NCBI GenBank assembly: GCA_963839725.1
Contig: CAWIWT010000007.1
Coordinates: forward strand, 372,001 to 436,000
Direction of reading: 5' to 3'
DNA length: 64,000 nt
DNA from: Kumtagia sp963839725
GTDB lineage: Bacteria > Pseudomonadota > Alphaproteobacteria > Rhizobiales > Rhizobiaceae
The notes beneath the pieces are model-generated. The model worked only from the letters and a program-made list of their open reading frames with translations. It had not been told where the DNA came from and did not search any database. Each line of letters opens with the position of its first letter. Positions within the stretch are counted from its first letter, which is position 1. A program made the translations under genes and the position numbers. This document shows, piece after piece, positions 52,783 through 61,849 of the stretch.

Positions 52783-53292
52783 GGATAACTCCCTTGCGAG
52801 ACGCGCAGCGCCGCCATCGGGCACCAATGTAGCATCTCGACATCATTGTTGTTGTGAGCCGCAACTTCTCGCGGTTCAGGCTGTGGCGGCTATATCGCGA
52901 GATGGGACAAAGTTTCCACCGGATTCCGTTATGCCATTCGGCTCAGACCGGGATTCTGCCGGCGGGAGGATTTTAGCCAGCGCCTCCCACGGCAGCCGAA
53001 GCCGGTACCAGGCGCGGCGAAATCCGAAGGACGCCGAAACGACTGCGACCTGCCGCGTCGAACCGCTCGGCCCGGGAACAAACCCCGCCCTTCGCGCTCC
53101 TCCTTGCATCTCTTTGCCGTTTCAGGCGCCATTTCGATCATACTATGAGTCCACGGCCTAAACCTGCCTGTCCGTTGCGATCGGGCTTTTGGTTCAGTAC
53201 AAGGGTTAGGCTTGGACGCCCTCGAGCTTCAGCTGGTGGAAGGCTTACCGCTGTGGCTGCATCTTGCCGTACACGGCATCGCGATAGAGATC
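52783..53292. other. Intergenic region, no gene recognised
   Basis: About 430-510 bases separate the divergent dehydrogenase and hydroxylase genes. Open frames here lack family features. The hydroxylase may begin up to 27 codons earlier, at TTG 53212. No promoter box was confidently identified. Confidence 0.3.
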
Positions 53293-54084
53293 ATGACTGC
53301 TTATATCGATCCGCTGCTGACCTTCCTGACGCTGCTCGCTGCGATTTATGGCGTGACCGTGGCGCTCTACTTCATCTACGGGGTCGGTATCGCGTGGCTC
53401 AACAGCCGCAATCCGGAGCGGCGCATTCAGAAGACGCGACGCGGCGAGAAGCGGATGTGGGCCGAAATCCGCCAGAGCATGATTTCCATCCTTGTCACCT
53501 CTACATCGGTCGCCTTTGGCCTATTCGCCCAGCACATGGGCTGGACGCCGACACCGTGGACGCTGACCTGGTGGAACGCGCTGCCGATATACTTCCTCTG
53601 CATGGTCATATCCGACCTGTGGTTCTACGCGGCGCACCGCCTGCTGCACACCAAGCTGTTTTACAAGCATCACGCTTGGCATCACCGAAGCGTCGCGCCG
53701 ACAGCGTGGAGCCATGATTCGATGACGGTGGTGGATACCGCGCTGTGCCAGGCTCATCACACGTTGATGGTTTTCCTGATCCCGTTCCCGCCGCTGATCA
53801 TTCTTGCCAACCGCGCCTACGATCAGATCAATGGCACCTTCGGCCATGCCGGCTTCGAATATTTCGCCTCGCCGACTTCGCGCTTCCCGTCGCCCATGCT
53901 GAGCGTGTTCTTCCACGACCAGCATCATTCGGAATTCCGCTACAACTACGGAAACTATTTTTCGTTCTGGGATCGCGTGTTCGGGACGATCGCGCCAGAC
54001 TATGACCAGCGCGTCAAGGTCATGGAAGGCGAGGACTTGCCTTTACGGCTGTCCACCGACAAGGCGCAGCATCCTGCCGAGTAG
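53293..54084 (+). CDS. Sterol desaturase / fatty acid hydroxylase family protein
   Basis: About 263 residues with four membrane helices and the eight-His di-iron site: YAAHRLLHTKLFYKHHAWHH and VFFHDQHHSEFRYNYGNY, with a further His in DTALCQAHHTL. The enzyme uses O2 to hydroxylate or desaturate a lipid in the inner membrane. ATG 53293 begins just before the first helix (MTAYIDPLLTFLTLLAAIYG). A TTG at 53212 would add 27 residues. Substrate unknown; ornithine-lipid, hopanoid or carotenoid modification are known roles in the family. Confidence 0.83.
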   Translation: MTAYIDPLLTFLTLLAAIYGVTVALYFIYGVGIAWLNSRNPERRIQKTRRGEKRMWAEIRQSMISILVTSTSVAFGLFAQHMGWTPTPWTLTWWNALPIYFLCMVISDLWFYAAHRLLHTKLFYKHHAWHHRSVAPTAWSHDSMTVVDTALCQAHHTLMVFLIPFPPLIILANRAYDQINGTFGHAGFEYFASPTSRFPSPMLSVFFHDQHHSEFRYNYGNYFSFWDRVFGTIAPDYDQRVKVMEGEDLPLRLSTDKAQHPAE

Positions 54085-54242
54085 CGTCGGTCACGGAACT
54101 ATCAGAGTGCCGGGGTAGCAAGACAAGCCGGGTGCGCCGATCGGTTGAAGGTTGCGATCTCATCCGGTTTGAAGCCGAACGAGGCTAGAAGCGACAGAAA
54201 GCGAAAACCCTTCTGTCGCAAGATGACCGGCATGCCTGCGCC

Positions 54243-55133
54243 TCACGGCACGATCAGCGTGCCCGCTCCGTGTTCGGTGAAGAGTTCAAGCAGCACCGCA
54301 TGCGGGGTCTTGCCGTTGAGAATGACGACACCTTCGACGCCACGCTCGATCGCCTCGATGCAGGTCTCGACCTTGGGGATCATGCCGCCCGAGATCGTGC
54401 CGTCCATGATCAGCCCCTTGGCCTGCGCAACCGACAACTCGTCAATCAGTTTCTTGTCGGCGTCGAGCACCCCGGGAACGTCGGTCAGGAACAGCAACCG
54501 CTTGGCTTCCAACGCGCCGGCTATGGCGCCGGCAAAAGTGTCGGCGTTGATGTTGTAGGTGTGGCCGTCACGGCCTGGAGCAACTGGCGCGATCACCGGG
54601 ATCATCTCGGAATGGGCCAGCAGGTCGAGCAGTGTGCGGTCAACCTCGACAGGCTCGCCGACAAAGCCGAGATCAAGCACGCGCTCGATGTTGGAATCCG
54701 GATCCTTGATAGTCTTGCGCGCCTTTTCGGCGAACACCATGTTGCCGTCCTTGCCGCACAGTCCGATCGCCCACTCACCCTCGGCATTGATCAGCGCCAC
54801 GATCTCTTTGTTGATCGAGCCTGCCAACACCATCTCGACGATCTCCACCGTCTTCTGGTCGGTGACGCGGAGGCCACCCTCGAATTTCGATTCGATTCCC
54901 ATCTTGGTAAGCATGGCACCGATCTGCGGTCCGCCGCCATGGACGACGATCGGGTTTACGCCGGATTGCTTCAGCAGCGCGATGTCGCGGGCAAAGGCCT
55001 GGCCGAGCGCCGCATTGCCCATTGCGTGGCCGCCATATTTCACCACGACGGTCTTGTTTTCGTAACGCTGCATATAGGGCAGGGCACGGGAAAGCAGCGC
55101 GGCCTGAGCTTCGGCGGTTTCAGCAATATCCAT
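54243..55133 (-). CDS. argB: Acetylglutamate kinase
   Basis: A 296-residue amino acid kinase: NKTVVVKYGGHAMGNAALGQ, GVNPIVVHGGGPQIGAMLTK, FEGGLRVTDQKTVEIVEMVL, YNINADTFAGAIAGALEAKR and a C-terminal GVEGVVILNGKTPHAVLLEL. It phosphorylates N-acetylglutamate, the second step of arginine synthesis. The FEGGLRVTD segment is the arginine-feedback region seen in inhibitable enzymes. Length is standard. The usual rhizobial neighbour engB is not seen next to it here. Confidence 0.95.
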   Translation of the reverse strand: MDIAETAEAQAALLSRALPYMQRYENKTVVVKYGGHAMGNAALGQAFARDIALLKQSGVNPIVVHGGGPQIGAMLTKMGIESKFEGGLRVTDQKTVEIVEMVLAGSINKEIVALINAEGEWAIGLCGKDGNMVFAEKARKTIKDPDSNIERVLDLGFVGEPVEVDRTLLDLLAHSEMIPVIAPVAPGRDGHTYNINADTFAGAIAGALEAKRLLFLTDVPGVLDADKKLIDELSVAQAKGLIMDGTISGGMIPKVETCIEAIERGVEGVVILNGKTPHAVLLELFTEHGAGTLIVP

Positions 55134-55434
55134 GGCGGGAGGTCCTTGGGAGGCGATCGGATTCGGCCCGCGTCTTAGAGCAAGATGCGCCGATTTGGAA
55201 TGCGGTGCGCCAAACGACGCGAGGTGGCCGCCGGATTAAGCATATGTTTACCACCGGTGAGGATGTTGGGGGTCTGCGGGTTAGTATCGTGTACCGCGGC
55301 GCCTCGGCGCCCAGGCAACAGGTCCGTCGCATCCACCCCGTGTGCGGCGGACCTTCATCAACGCGTCATTCCATCTGCGGCCAAGTCCACGACGAAATGG
55401 ACGGCAGTCTATCATCAACAGTTTCCGGCGCCGG
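55134..55434. other. Intergenic region, nothing recognised
   Basis: These 301 bases lie between argB and the DUF2934 gene. Open frames on both strands lack family features. The argB promoter must lie here. Confidence 0.3.
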
Positions 55435-55725
55435 TCAGGCTTTCGATTTGGCCTTCGGCTTCGCAGGCGCCTTGGAGGCGGCGGCCTTTGGAGCCGCAGC
55501 CTTGGGGGCTGCGGCCGCCTTGGGAGCTGCGGTCGCCTTGGGAGCCGCCGCCTTTGGAGCAGCAGCCTTGGCGCGCTTCTGCTTGCCAGCAGGCACTGCA
55601 TCCTCGGCTTCGATCTCGCTCGTCGCCTGGAGCCAGTGGACTTCTTGGGCGCCATGCGGGCGTCCCGCCGTCTCCCAAATTTCATAGGCACGCTGCTTGA
55701 TGCGCTGTTGCTTGTCGCCGCTCAT
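55435..55725 (-). CDS. DUF2934 protein with Ala/Lys/Pro-rich tail
   Basis: A 96-residue protein. Residues 1-42 are DUF2934 (QQRIKQRAYEIWETAGRPHG followed by AQEVHWLQATSEIEAED). The rest is repeats of AAPKA units, highly basic and disordered, like the tails of histone H1-like proteins. The tail suggests DNA or RNA binding; DUF2934 itself has no known role. ATG 55725 has GGAGAG upstream. The repeated GCC-GCC-AAG-like DNA makes the 3' half low-complexity. Confidence 0.75.
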   Translation of the reverse strand: MSGDKQQRIKQRAYEIWETAGRPHGAQEVHWLQATSEIEAEDAVPAGKQKRAKAAAPKAAAPKATAAPKAAAAPKAAAPKAAASKAPAKPKAKSKA

Positions 55726-56153
55726 ATTGGCTCTCCTGTCCCAGCCGCTGCCGTTTTCATGATCGTGCAAATAAAAGCCGGTGCGGTGCTGCACTGTCAC
55801 CATATTGACAGATTTCCGTAACGCAAGGCAGTGGCCGCCGCCGACTTACTCACAGCGGAACGCCCTATCCTCGATCATGCTGGAAGGATCGACATTCTGA
55901 TCGTCCACCGCGATCTCGAATGCAGTTTGATGCCACTGACGAGACTGGTGTTGCCCATGGCGCTATGCTCGCACCCCTGTCGACAAAATCGCCGGCCATG
56001 CACGCGCGGCCGCAGCGTAGTCTTCCGCACGGAGGTCGGGTTTGGATAGCAAGGTGGCGCCGAATTTCAGGAGCTTTGATTTCCTGTCGAAAGAGATCGT
56101 GGAATACCGGCAGCCCCCGCTCGGCAAATCGCCGAAGTCGCGCTAAGGTTGGA
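55726..56153. other. Intergenic region with doubtful frames
   Basis: About 430 bases between the DUF2934 gene and the DMT permease. A minus-strand frame (FSPTLARLRRFAERGLPVFH then LFRQEI) could be part of a decayed gene, since a shifted frame continues FGATLLSKPDLRAEDYAAAA. I could not identify it. Confidence 0.25.
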
Positions 56154-57134
56154 CTGAAGTCGGAGGGCACTGACATTCAATCGCTGCCGATAGCACATCC
56201 GGATGAGGCGAAGGCGACAGCCGGCAGTTCGCTACCGATTGCCTATTCCACCGGGGTGTTGTGCTGGCTGCTCTCTGCTGGCGTCTACATTGCGGCCAAA
56301 TGGGTTGCGCCGGAGATGCCGCCCTGGGCGCTCTGCTTCTGGCGGCTGGCTCTGGCCTGCGCGATCCTGCTGCCGATCGTTCATCACCACCACGGCGCGA
56401 TGATCTTGCTGATCCGGTCGAGGCCGTTGGAGGTTCTGCTCATAGGCGCCATCGGCCTGGCGCTGTGCCAGGGGATGATCTATACCGGCCTCAACTACAC
56501 TGGCGCGACCACCGCAGGCATCATAATGGCGCTGTCGCCGATCATGACGATGGTGCTTGCCCGGATAGTACTTGGCGAGCCGCTCGGCCTCTGGAAGGCG
56601 CTCGGAGCGCTACTCGCCCTAGCTGGCATGATCGTGATCGTCGCGCGGGGCGACCTCGCTGCGCTGATGCGGCTCCAGTTCAACCCCGGCGAGCTGTGGA
56701 TCGTGGGCAGCGCACTCTGCTGGGGCCTGTACACCGTTCTCCTGCGCCGCTCCAGATTCGGCATCGAGCTTCTGCCAATGGTGGTCCTCCTGCTCGGCGC
56801 CGGTGCGGTGGCCGCACTTCCGTTTTACCTATGGGAACTGTCTTCCGGCGAACGCTCGGCACTGCACCCGAACGGCCTTCTGGCACTCGCCTACGTGGTC
56901 GGCCCGGGCGGTGCGCTGATGTACTACCTCTACAATCGCAGCGTTGAGACGCTCGGCGCTGGCCGCGCCAGCATGCTGCTCTATTTGCAGGCACTCTTCG
57001 TCGCCGTGCTCGCCTATCTCCTGCTCGGCGAAAGCCTGCACGACTACGACCTCATAGGCGCGGCCTTTATTGTCGGCGGCCTGGTGCTGGCGACAGTGGT
57101 CAAGCCGAAGCCCCGTGCGGAACACGCCCCGTAG
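56154..57134 (+). CDS. DMT superfamily (EamA) transporter
   Basis: About 326 residues with ten helices in two EamA repeats: CFWRLALACAILLPIVHHHH, GLNYTGATTAGIIMALSPIM followed by TMVLARIVLGEPLGLWKALG, and ASMLLYLQALFVAVLAYLLL then GESLHDYDLIGAAFIVGGLV. It is probably an inner-membrane exporter. The start is unclear: no ATG sits near the expected N terminus. CTG 56154 lies upstream of a GGAGG and ATG 55998 would add 52 basic residues, so the first codon may be a rare start near 56170. Confidence 0.8.
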   Translation: MKSEGTDIQSLPIAHPDEAKATAGSSLPIAYSTGVLCWLLSAGVYIAAKWVAPEMPPWALCFWRLALACAILLPIVHHHHGAMILLIRSRPLEVLLIGAIGLALCQGMIYTGLNYTGATTAGIIMALSPIMTMVLARIVLGEPLGLWKALGALLALAGMIVIVARGDLAALMRLQFNPGELWIVGSALCWGLYTVLLRRSRFGIELLPMVVLLLGAGAVAALPFYLWELSSGERSALHPNGLLALAYVVGPGGALMYYLYNRSVETLGAGRASMLLYLQALFVAVLAYLLLGESLHDYDLIGAAFIVGGLVLATVVKPKPRAEHAP

Positions 57135-57260
57135 CCAGTCCGGAGGACCAACGCTGCCAATTCGGGTTTTGCGCGAAAAAGTGGGGAAGGAAACTGAAGC
57201 GCGGAGATGATGAAATTTGGGTGCCTGTATCGCTGCAGCCGCGCCGAAGGCTGAGCAGTG

Positions 57261-57467
57261 TTACTTCACACTGCAAGCAGAGTTCTGAACATAGGCCATC
57301 GCATTGTCTGCGTGGAAACTGATGGTGCGGATCCAATTGTCGGGCGCGAATGAGCCGACGCCTGCCGCGCCCACAATCATGACAAGGGAAACCACATAGG
57401 TCCGCAACTTCGATAGCTGCTGGTCATCGTGGTCCAATTGGTGGCTATGGTTGTAATTCGCTCGCAT
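57261..57467 (-). CDS. Small single-helix membrane protein
   Basis: A 68-residue frame opens MRANYNHSHQLDHDDQQLSK, has one hydrophobic helix (LRTYVVSLVMIVGAAGVGSF) and ends HADNAMAYVQNSACSVK. The His/Asp-rich N terminus would be cytoplasmic. Codon use is less GC-rich than the neighbours. No family recognised; it may be a real orphan. Confidence 0.4.
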   Translation of the reverse strand: MRANYNHSHQLDHDDQQLSKLRTYVVSLVMIVGAAGVGSFAPDNWIRTISFHADNAMAYVQNSACSVK

Positions 57468-57623
57468 GGCGCTTCTTTAGAGCACGAACGTTTCAACGCT
57501 CCAAACACGATGATTTCAATTTTACGGAACAGCGAATTTGGTGCTTGCGCCTGCGCTGACATGACATTGGCGGTTGCCGCGAAGAGCAATTCAAGGCGGG
57601 GCGAGCATAATAGGACTTGGCTG

Positions 57624-58673
57624 CTAAAGTCGCTTGCCGCTTTGCGGATCGAAGAGGTGAACGAGCTCGGCGCGCGGCCGCAGCCTCAGAGTATCACGGG
57701 GTTTGAAATTGTGCCGGTCCCGGAAAAGCGCCACGAGATCGCTTTCGCCGAACCGCAGAAACACCATGGTCTCCGAGCCGGTTGGTTCGACCACTTTGAT
57801 GGTCGCAAGGATGCCGTCCGCAGCCAGATCAAAATGCTCGGGCCGCACGCCATATGTCACGTCCTGGCCTTCCGTCACTTTTGCGCCCGCCGGTATCGGC
57901 AGCCTGACACCGTGAATCTCGACACCGCCGCCCCTGACTTTGCCCTTCAGCAAATTCATCGACGGCGAGCCGATGAAGCCGGCGACGAAGATGTTGGCCG
58001 GCCGGTCGAACAGTTCGAGCGGCGCACCCACCTGCTCGATACGACCGGCCTGCATCACCACGATCTTGTCAGCCATGGTCATCGCTTCGACCTGGTCGTG
58101 CGTGACGTAGATCGTGGTCGTCTTCAGGCGCTGGTGCAGTTCCTTGATCTCGGTGCGCATCTGTACGCGCAACTTGGCGTCAAGGTTAGACAGCGGTTCA
58201 TCGAACAGGAAAACCTGAGGATCGCGTACAATCGCCCGTCCCATGGCGACGCGCTGGCGCTGGCCGCCAGACAGTTGGCGTGGGTAGCGCTGCAAGTATG
58301 GCGTCAAGTCCAGGATATCCGCGGCTTTCTTCACGCTGTCGGCGATTTTCGACGGATCGGTCTTCCGGAGTTTCAGTGCGAATGCCATGTTCTGCGCTAC
58401 CGTCTTGTGCGGATAGAGCGCGTAATTCTGGAACACCATGGCGATGTCGCGCTTGGCTGGCGGCAAATGATTTACAACGCGTTCGCCGATGGCGATTGTG
58501 CCGCTGCTCACGCTCTCCAGACCGGCCACCATGCGCAGCAATGTGGATTTCCCGCAGCCGGACGGCCCGACCAGCACGACAAACGCTCCGTCGGGGATGT
58601 CAACGCTTACTGCGTGCAAGACGCTCACAGCGCCGAAGGCTTTGGAAACGTCCTTGATCGCGACTTGAGCCAT
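57624..58673 (-). CDS. CUT1 ABC transporter ATP-binding protein
   Basis: A 349-residue ATPase: Walker A VVLVGPSGCGKSTLLRMVAG, Q loop AMVFQNYALYPHKTVAQNMA, signature RQLSGGQRQRVAMG, Walker B VFLFDEPLSNLDAKLRVQMR and a C-terminal TOBE domain (YGVRPEHFDLAADG). It probably powers the transporter whose binding protein and permeases are encoded divergently from 58957. GGGGAGACG precedes ATG 58673. Placement of the ATPase gene on the opposite strand is common in rhizobial polyol and glycerol transport loci. Confidence 0.88.
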   Translation of the reverse strand: MAQVAIKDVSKAFGAVSVLHAVSVDIPDGAFVVLVGPSGCGKSTLLRMVAGLESVSSGTIAIGERVVNHLPPAKRDIAMVFQNYALYPHKTVAQNMAFALKLRKTDPSKIADSVKKAADILDLTPYLQRYPRQLSGGQRQRVAMGRAIVRDPQVFLFDEPLSNLDAKLRVQMRTEIKELHQRLKTTTIYVTHDQVEAMTMADKIVVMQAGRIEQVGAPLELFDRPANIFVAGFIGSPSMNLLKGKVRGGGVEIHGVRLPIPAGAKVTEGQDVTYGVRPEHFDLAADGILATIKVVEPTGSETMVFLRFGESDLVALFRDRHNFKPRDTLRLRPRAELVHLFDPQSGKRL

Positions 58674-58956
58674 CGTCTCCCCACCGATGTTCCGCCATTC
58701 GGGGCGAAGCTAGCCAAGTGACGCATCCAAGTCCACTGCTAGAAACTGGCGCGACCAGATTCGCCCATCTTCGTTGACAGCGAACCGCGTTGTGCGAATA
58801 GTGCAGGGCGATACTGCACGCATGAAGATTCAATGCGCAGGTGAACGGATGGCGGGGAGGCTAAGCCGTTTCAGGTGAAGACGCTGGTGCAAACCGACGA
58901 GCAGTGGCGTACTATTGGCCATACCAATTTCGAATGAATCTCTGGGAGGAGCAAAC

Positions 58957-60620
58957 ATGAAAGTAGGTCTCTACAACCAACTCGTACGTATGGGCGCGAC
59001 ACGCCGCGAAGTCTTGAAAGGCGCGGCCAGCGTGGCCGCGATCGCCGCCACGTCGTCCGCGGGTTTTAGTGCGCTGACCAGCGAAGCTTCGGCGCAGGGC
59101 AATCTACGCGCCGAGATCCTGAAGATTCCTGGCGTAAACAAGGGGTCGCCGACCGACGCCGACTGGCAGAAGGTTGGCGAGCTTTGCATGGGGCCGACCA
59201 AGGCCAATGTCGCCGAGGGCGAATTCGCCGGGGTGGAACTGACCTTCTTCGGCATCAACAACCAGAACCTTCATAACCTGCTGTTCCGCGGCTTGCTGAA
59301 GCCGTGGGAGGCCTACACCGGCGCCAAGATCAACTGGATCGATCTGGCCCAGGCCGACTACAACCCACGCCTGCAGCAGTCGATCGCGACCGGCACGGTG
59401 GATTTCGACATCCTTGCCATGGGCGCACCGCTTGAGGGCGACACCGCCGGCAAGGGCCTGCTCGACGAGATGCCCGACTGGGTCAAGACCCAGATCGATA
59501 TGGACGACTACGTGAGCTACCTGAAAGCCCCGGTCGGCACCTGGGACGGCAAGACCTACCGCGTTTCGATCGATGGCGACTGCCACACCCTGTCCTATCG
59601 CAAGGACTACTTCACCGACGCCGCGATCACCGCTGCCACGGGCATGACCGAAGTGCCGGACACCTGGGCCAAGGTCGATGCCTTCACCAAGAAGGTGAAG
59701 GGCCAGAAGGACCCGCTCACCGGCCAGCCCGCCTATGGCTTCCTTGATCCCTTGAAGTACCAGTGGGGCGGCTTCGGCTACTACTTCCTCGCCGACCGCG
59801 CGGCAGCCTACGCCAAGCATCCGGACGATCCGGCGTGGCTCTTCGACCCCGACACCATGAAGCCGCGCGTCAACAACCCCGGCTGGGTGCAGGCGATCCA
59901 GGACGTGATGGACCTTGTTGCGGCCGGCGTCTATCCGCCGGACCAGGTCAACACCGATCCAAACGGTACGGCCTTCTCGCAGTTCCTTGCCGGCACGGGA
60001 TCGATGGTTACTTGGTGGGGCGACGTCGGATCGCAGGCGCAAGACACTGGACAGTTCGGTCGTGGGCGATGTTACCGGCTTCTCGATCAATCCCGGTGCC
60101 GACAAGGTCTACAACTCCAAGACGGCTGCTTGGGAGACCCCCGCTACGCCGAACTTCGCGCCCAACATGGCCTATATCGGCTGGGGCGTTTACGTGACCA
60201 ACCGCGTCTCCGGCGACGAGAAGAAGCGCAAGGCAGCGTGGTCGCGTTGCCGCGCATCTTGGCGGCAAGGATCTCTCGCTCTGGATGGCGGCCTATCCGT
60301 CGGGCTTCCAGCCTTACCGGAACGCCACTTCAACTACGAAGAGTAGGAGGCGGCGAGGCTACGATCGCGCCTTCCTCGAGGACTATCTCGGCTCGAACGC
60401 CGACAGCTACAACCATCCGAACGCCGCGATCGAGCCGCGCATCCCCGGCATCTTCCAGTACTACTCGATTGCCGAGGACGAGCTGATGAAGGGCGTCGAC
60501 GGTCAGTACAAGTCGGCTCAGGAGACCGCGGACGCCATCGCCGCCGCCTGGGAGAAGATCACCGACCAGATCGGCCGCGAGAGCCAGATCAAGCTCTACA
60601 AGGCTTCGCTCGGGATGTAG
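58957..60620 (+). pseudogene. Tat-exported ABC transporter substrate-binding protein, multiply frameshifted
   Basis: The N terminus MGATRREVLKGAASVAAIAA is a twin-arginine signal peptide. The binding-protein body is intact up to TWWGDVGSQAQ. From there the homologous sequence hops frames. An extra A near 60041 leads to TLDSSVVGDVTGFSINPGAD, and an extra C at 60245 leads to AAHLGGKDLSLWMAAYPSGF. A missing base after 60323 leads to HFNYEEWEAAGYDRAFLEDY, with TGG changed to TAG at 60344 and an extra G near 60355. The end IGRESQIKLYKASLGM is normal. Either the region has sequence errors or the gene is dead. GAGGAGC precedes the start. Confidence 0.85.
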
Positions 60621-60644
60621 ACCGGCGCGAAAGCTCGTACGTCC

Positions 60645-60674
60645 GCCCGGCGGCGCTGCCGCCGGGCTTTTTTT
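60645..60674 (+). terminator. Rho-independent terminator after the binding-protein gene
   Basis: GCCCGGCGGC and GCCGCCGGGC form a perfect ten-base stem with a three-base loop, followed by seven T. It lies 25 bases after the binding-protein stop and before the permease genes, so it should lower permease transcription. Confidence 0.88.
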
Positions 60675-60723
60675 GAGAGGAGAGCCGCGCTAGGCTCTTC
60701 GCAGGGATCATTGGGAACTCCGC

Positions 60724-61839
60724 GTGTCCGAACAAGCCACGGCAATCGCGCAGAACAGTTCGCTCGGTGCCGCGCTCGACACCATCACGCCCGGTCGCAG
60801 GAAACTCGGCCGCGCCCTCATGGTGCTCGCCACGGCGGGCCTCGCTGTCGTCGCCCTCATCCAGATTCTCTACGCCGCCGGCGCCATCGGCTTGGGTTTT
60901 TCGAACTGGCGGCCGCTGCTCTATGCCTATGTGCTTTGGGGCGTGGCGCTCGGCGTCGGCCAGGTGCTGACGCGCGGCGAGGAGGGCCATCGCGCGCTGT
61001 TCCTGCTGCCAGCCGTGCTGTTCACCGTCGCGATGGTCGTGTTCCCCACCCTGTTCGGCTTCTACATCGCCACGCTCGACTGGAACCTCAGCGGCACGCC
61101 GAAATTCAACGGCCTCGATAATTTCTGGCAGATGCTGCGCGATCCCTTTTACATCAACGCCCTGCTCAATATGATCTTCTACGTGCTGGCCGTGTCCGTG
61201 GAATACGTCATCGCCTTCGGTTTGGCACTGCTGCTCAACGCCCAGATCCGGGCGCGAAAATTCTTCCGCGTCGTCTTCCTGCTGCCGCTGATGCTGTCAC
61301 CGGTCGCCGTCTCCTGGATGATCGGCAAGTCGCTGATGGAGTATCGCTTCGGCCCGGCCGCGACGCTGGCGCGCAAGCTCGGCTGGGACAATCCTGCGTT
61401 TTTCGCCAACCCATGGACGGCGAAGCTCTCGATCATGCTGATGGACGCCTGGACCTTCATCCCGTTTCTGATGATCATGCTGCTCGCCGGCCTGCAGGCG
61501 CTGCCGCGCGACATCCTGGAGGCCGCAAAGGTCGACGGGGCGAACGCCTGGCAGACATTCTGGGGCGTCATCTTCCCGCTGATGCTGCCGGTATCGATCA
61601 CGGCGGTCATCCTGCGCATCATCTTCAAGCTGAAGCTGGCCGACATCGTCATCACCGTGACATCGGGCGGGCCGGGCGGCGCGACCGACACGGTGACCAG
61701 CTTCATCTTCCGCGAGTACCGCGACCGCTCGAATGTCGGCTACGGCACCATGCTCGCCATGGTCTACCTGATCATCATCATCGTGTTCGTCACACTGCTC
61801 TTGAAACTCGCGAACCGCTTCGTGCGGAACGTAACTTGA
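60724..61839 (+). CDS. CUT1 ABC transporter permease, MalF type
   Basis: A 371-residue permease, longer than usual because of two extra N-terminal helices (MVLATAGLAVVALIQILYAA and WRPLLYAYVLWGVALGVGQV). The core has the transport helices and the EAA loop LQALPRDILEAAKVDGANAW followed by QTFWGVIFPLMLPVSITAVI. Start is GTG 60724. It works with the next permease; the two genes are separated by ten bases. Confidence 0.87.
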   Translation: MSEQATAIAQNSSLGAALDTITPGRRKLGRALMVLATAGLAVVALIQILYAAGAIGLGFSNWRPLLYAYVLWGVALGVGQVLTRGEEGHRALFLLPAVLFTVAMVVFPTLFGFYIATLDWNLSGTPKFNGLDNFWQMLRDPFYINALLNMIFYVLAVSVEYVIAFGLALLLNAQIRARKFFRVVFLLPLMLSPVAVSWMIGKSLMEYRFGPAATLARKLGWDNPAFFANPWTAKLSIMLMDAWTFIPFLMIMLLAGLQALPRDILEAAKVDGANAWQTFWGVIFPLMLPVSITAVILRIIFKLKLADIVITVTSGGPGGATDTVTSFIFREYRDRSNVGYGTMLAMVYLIIIIVFVTLLLKLANRFVRNVT

Positions 61840-61849
61840 GGAGCGCGGC

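Noticed and set aside
51553..52788. Plus-strand frame of 411 codons
   Set aside because: Antisense to the aldehyde dehydrogenase gene and without recognisable motifs.
55865..56176. Minus-strand frame of 103 codons, possibly an engB end
   Set aside because: Gene order near argB made engB tempting, but none of the GTPase motifs is present and a frame change is needed.
57429..58721. Plus-strand frame of 430 codons
   Set aside because: Mirror of the ABC ATPase gene on the opposite strand; a typical high-GC antisense frame.
59104..60105. Minus-strand frame of 333 codons across the binding-protein gene
   Set aside because: Shadow frame; the plus-strand protein has a Tat signal and family motifs.
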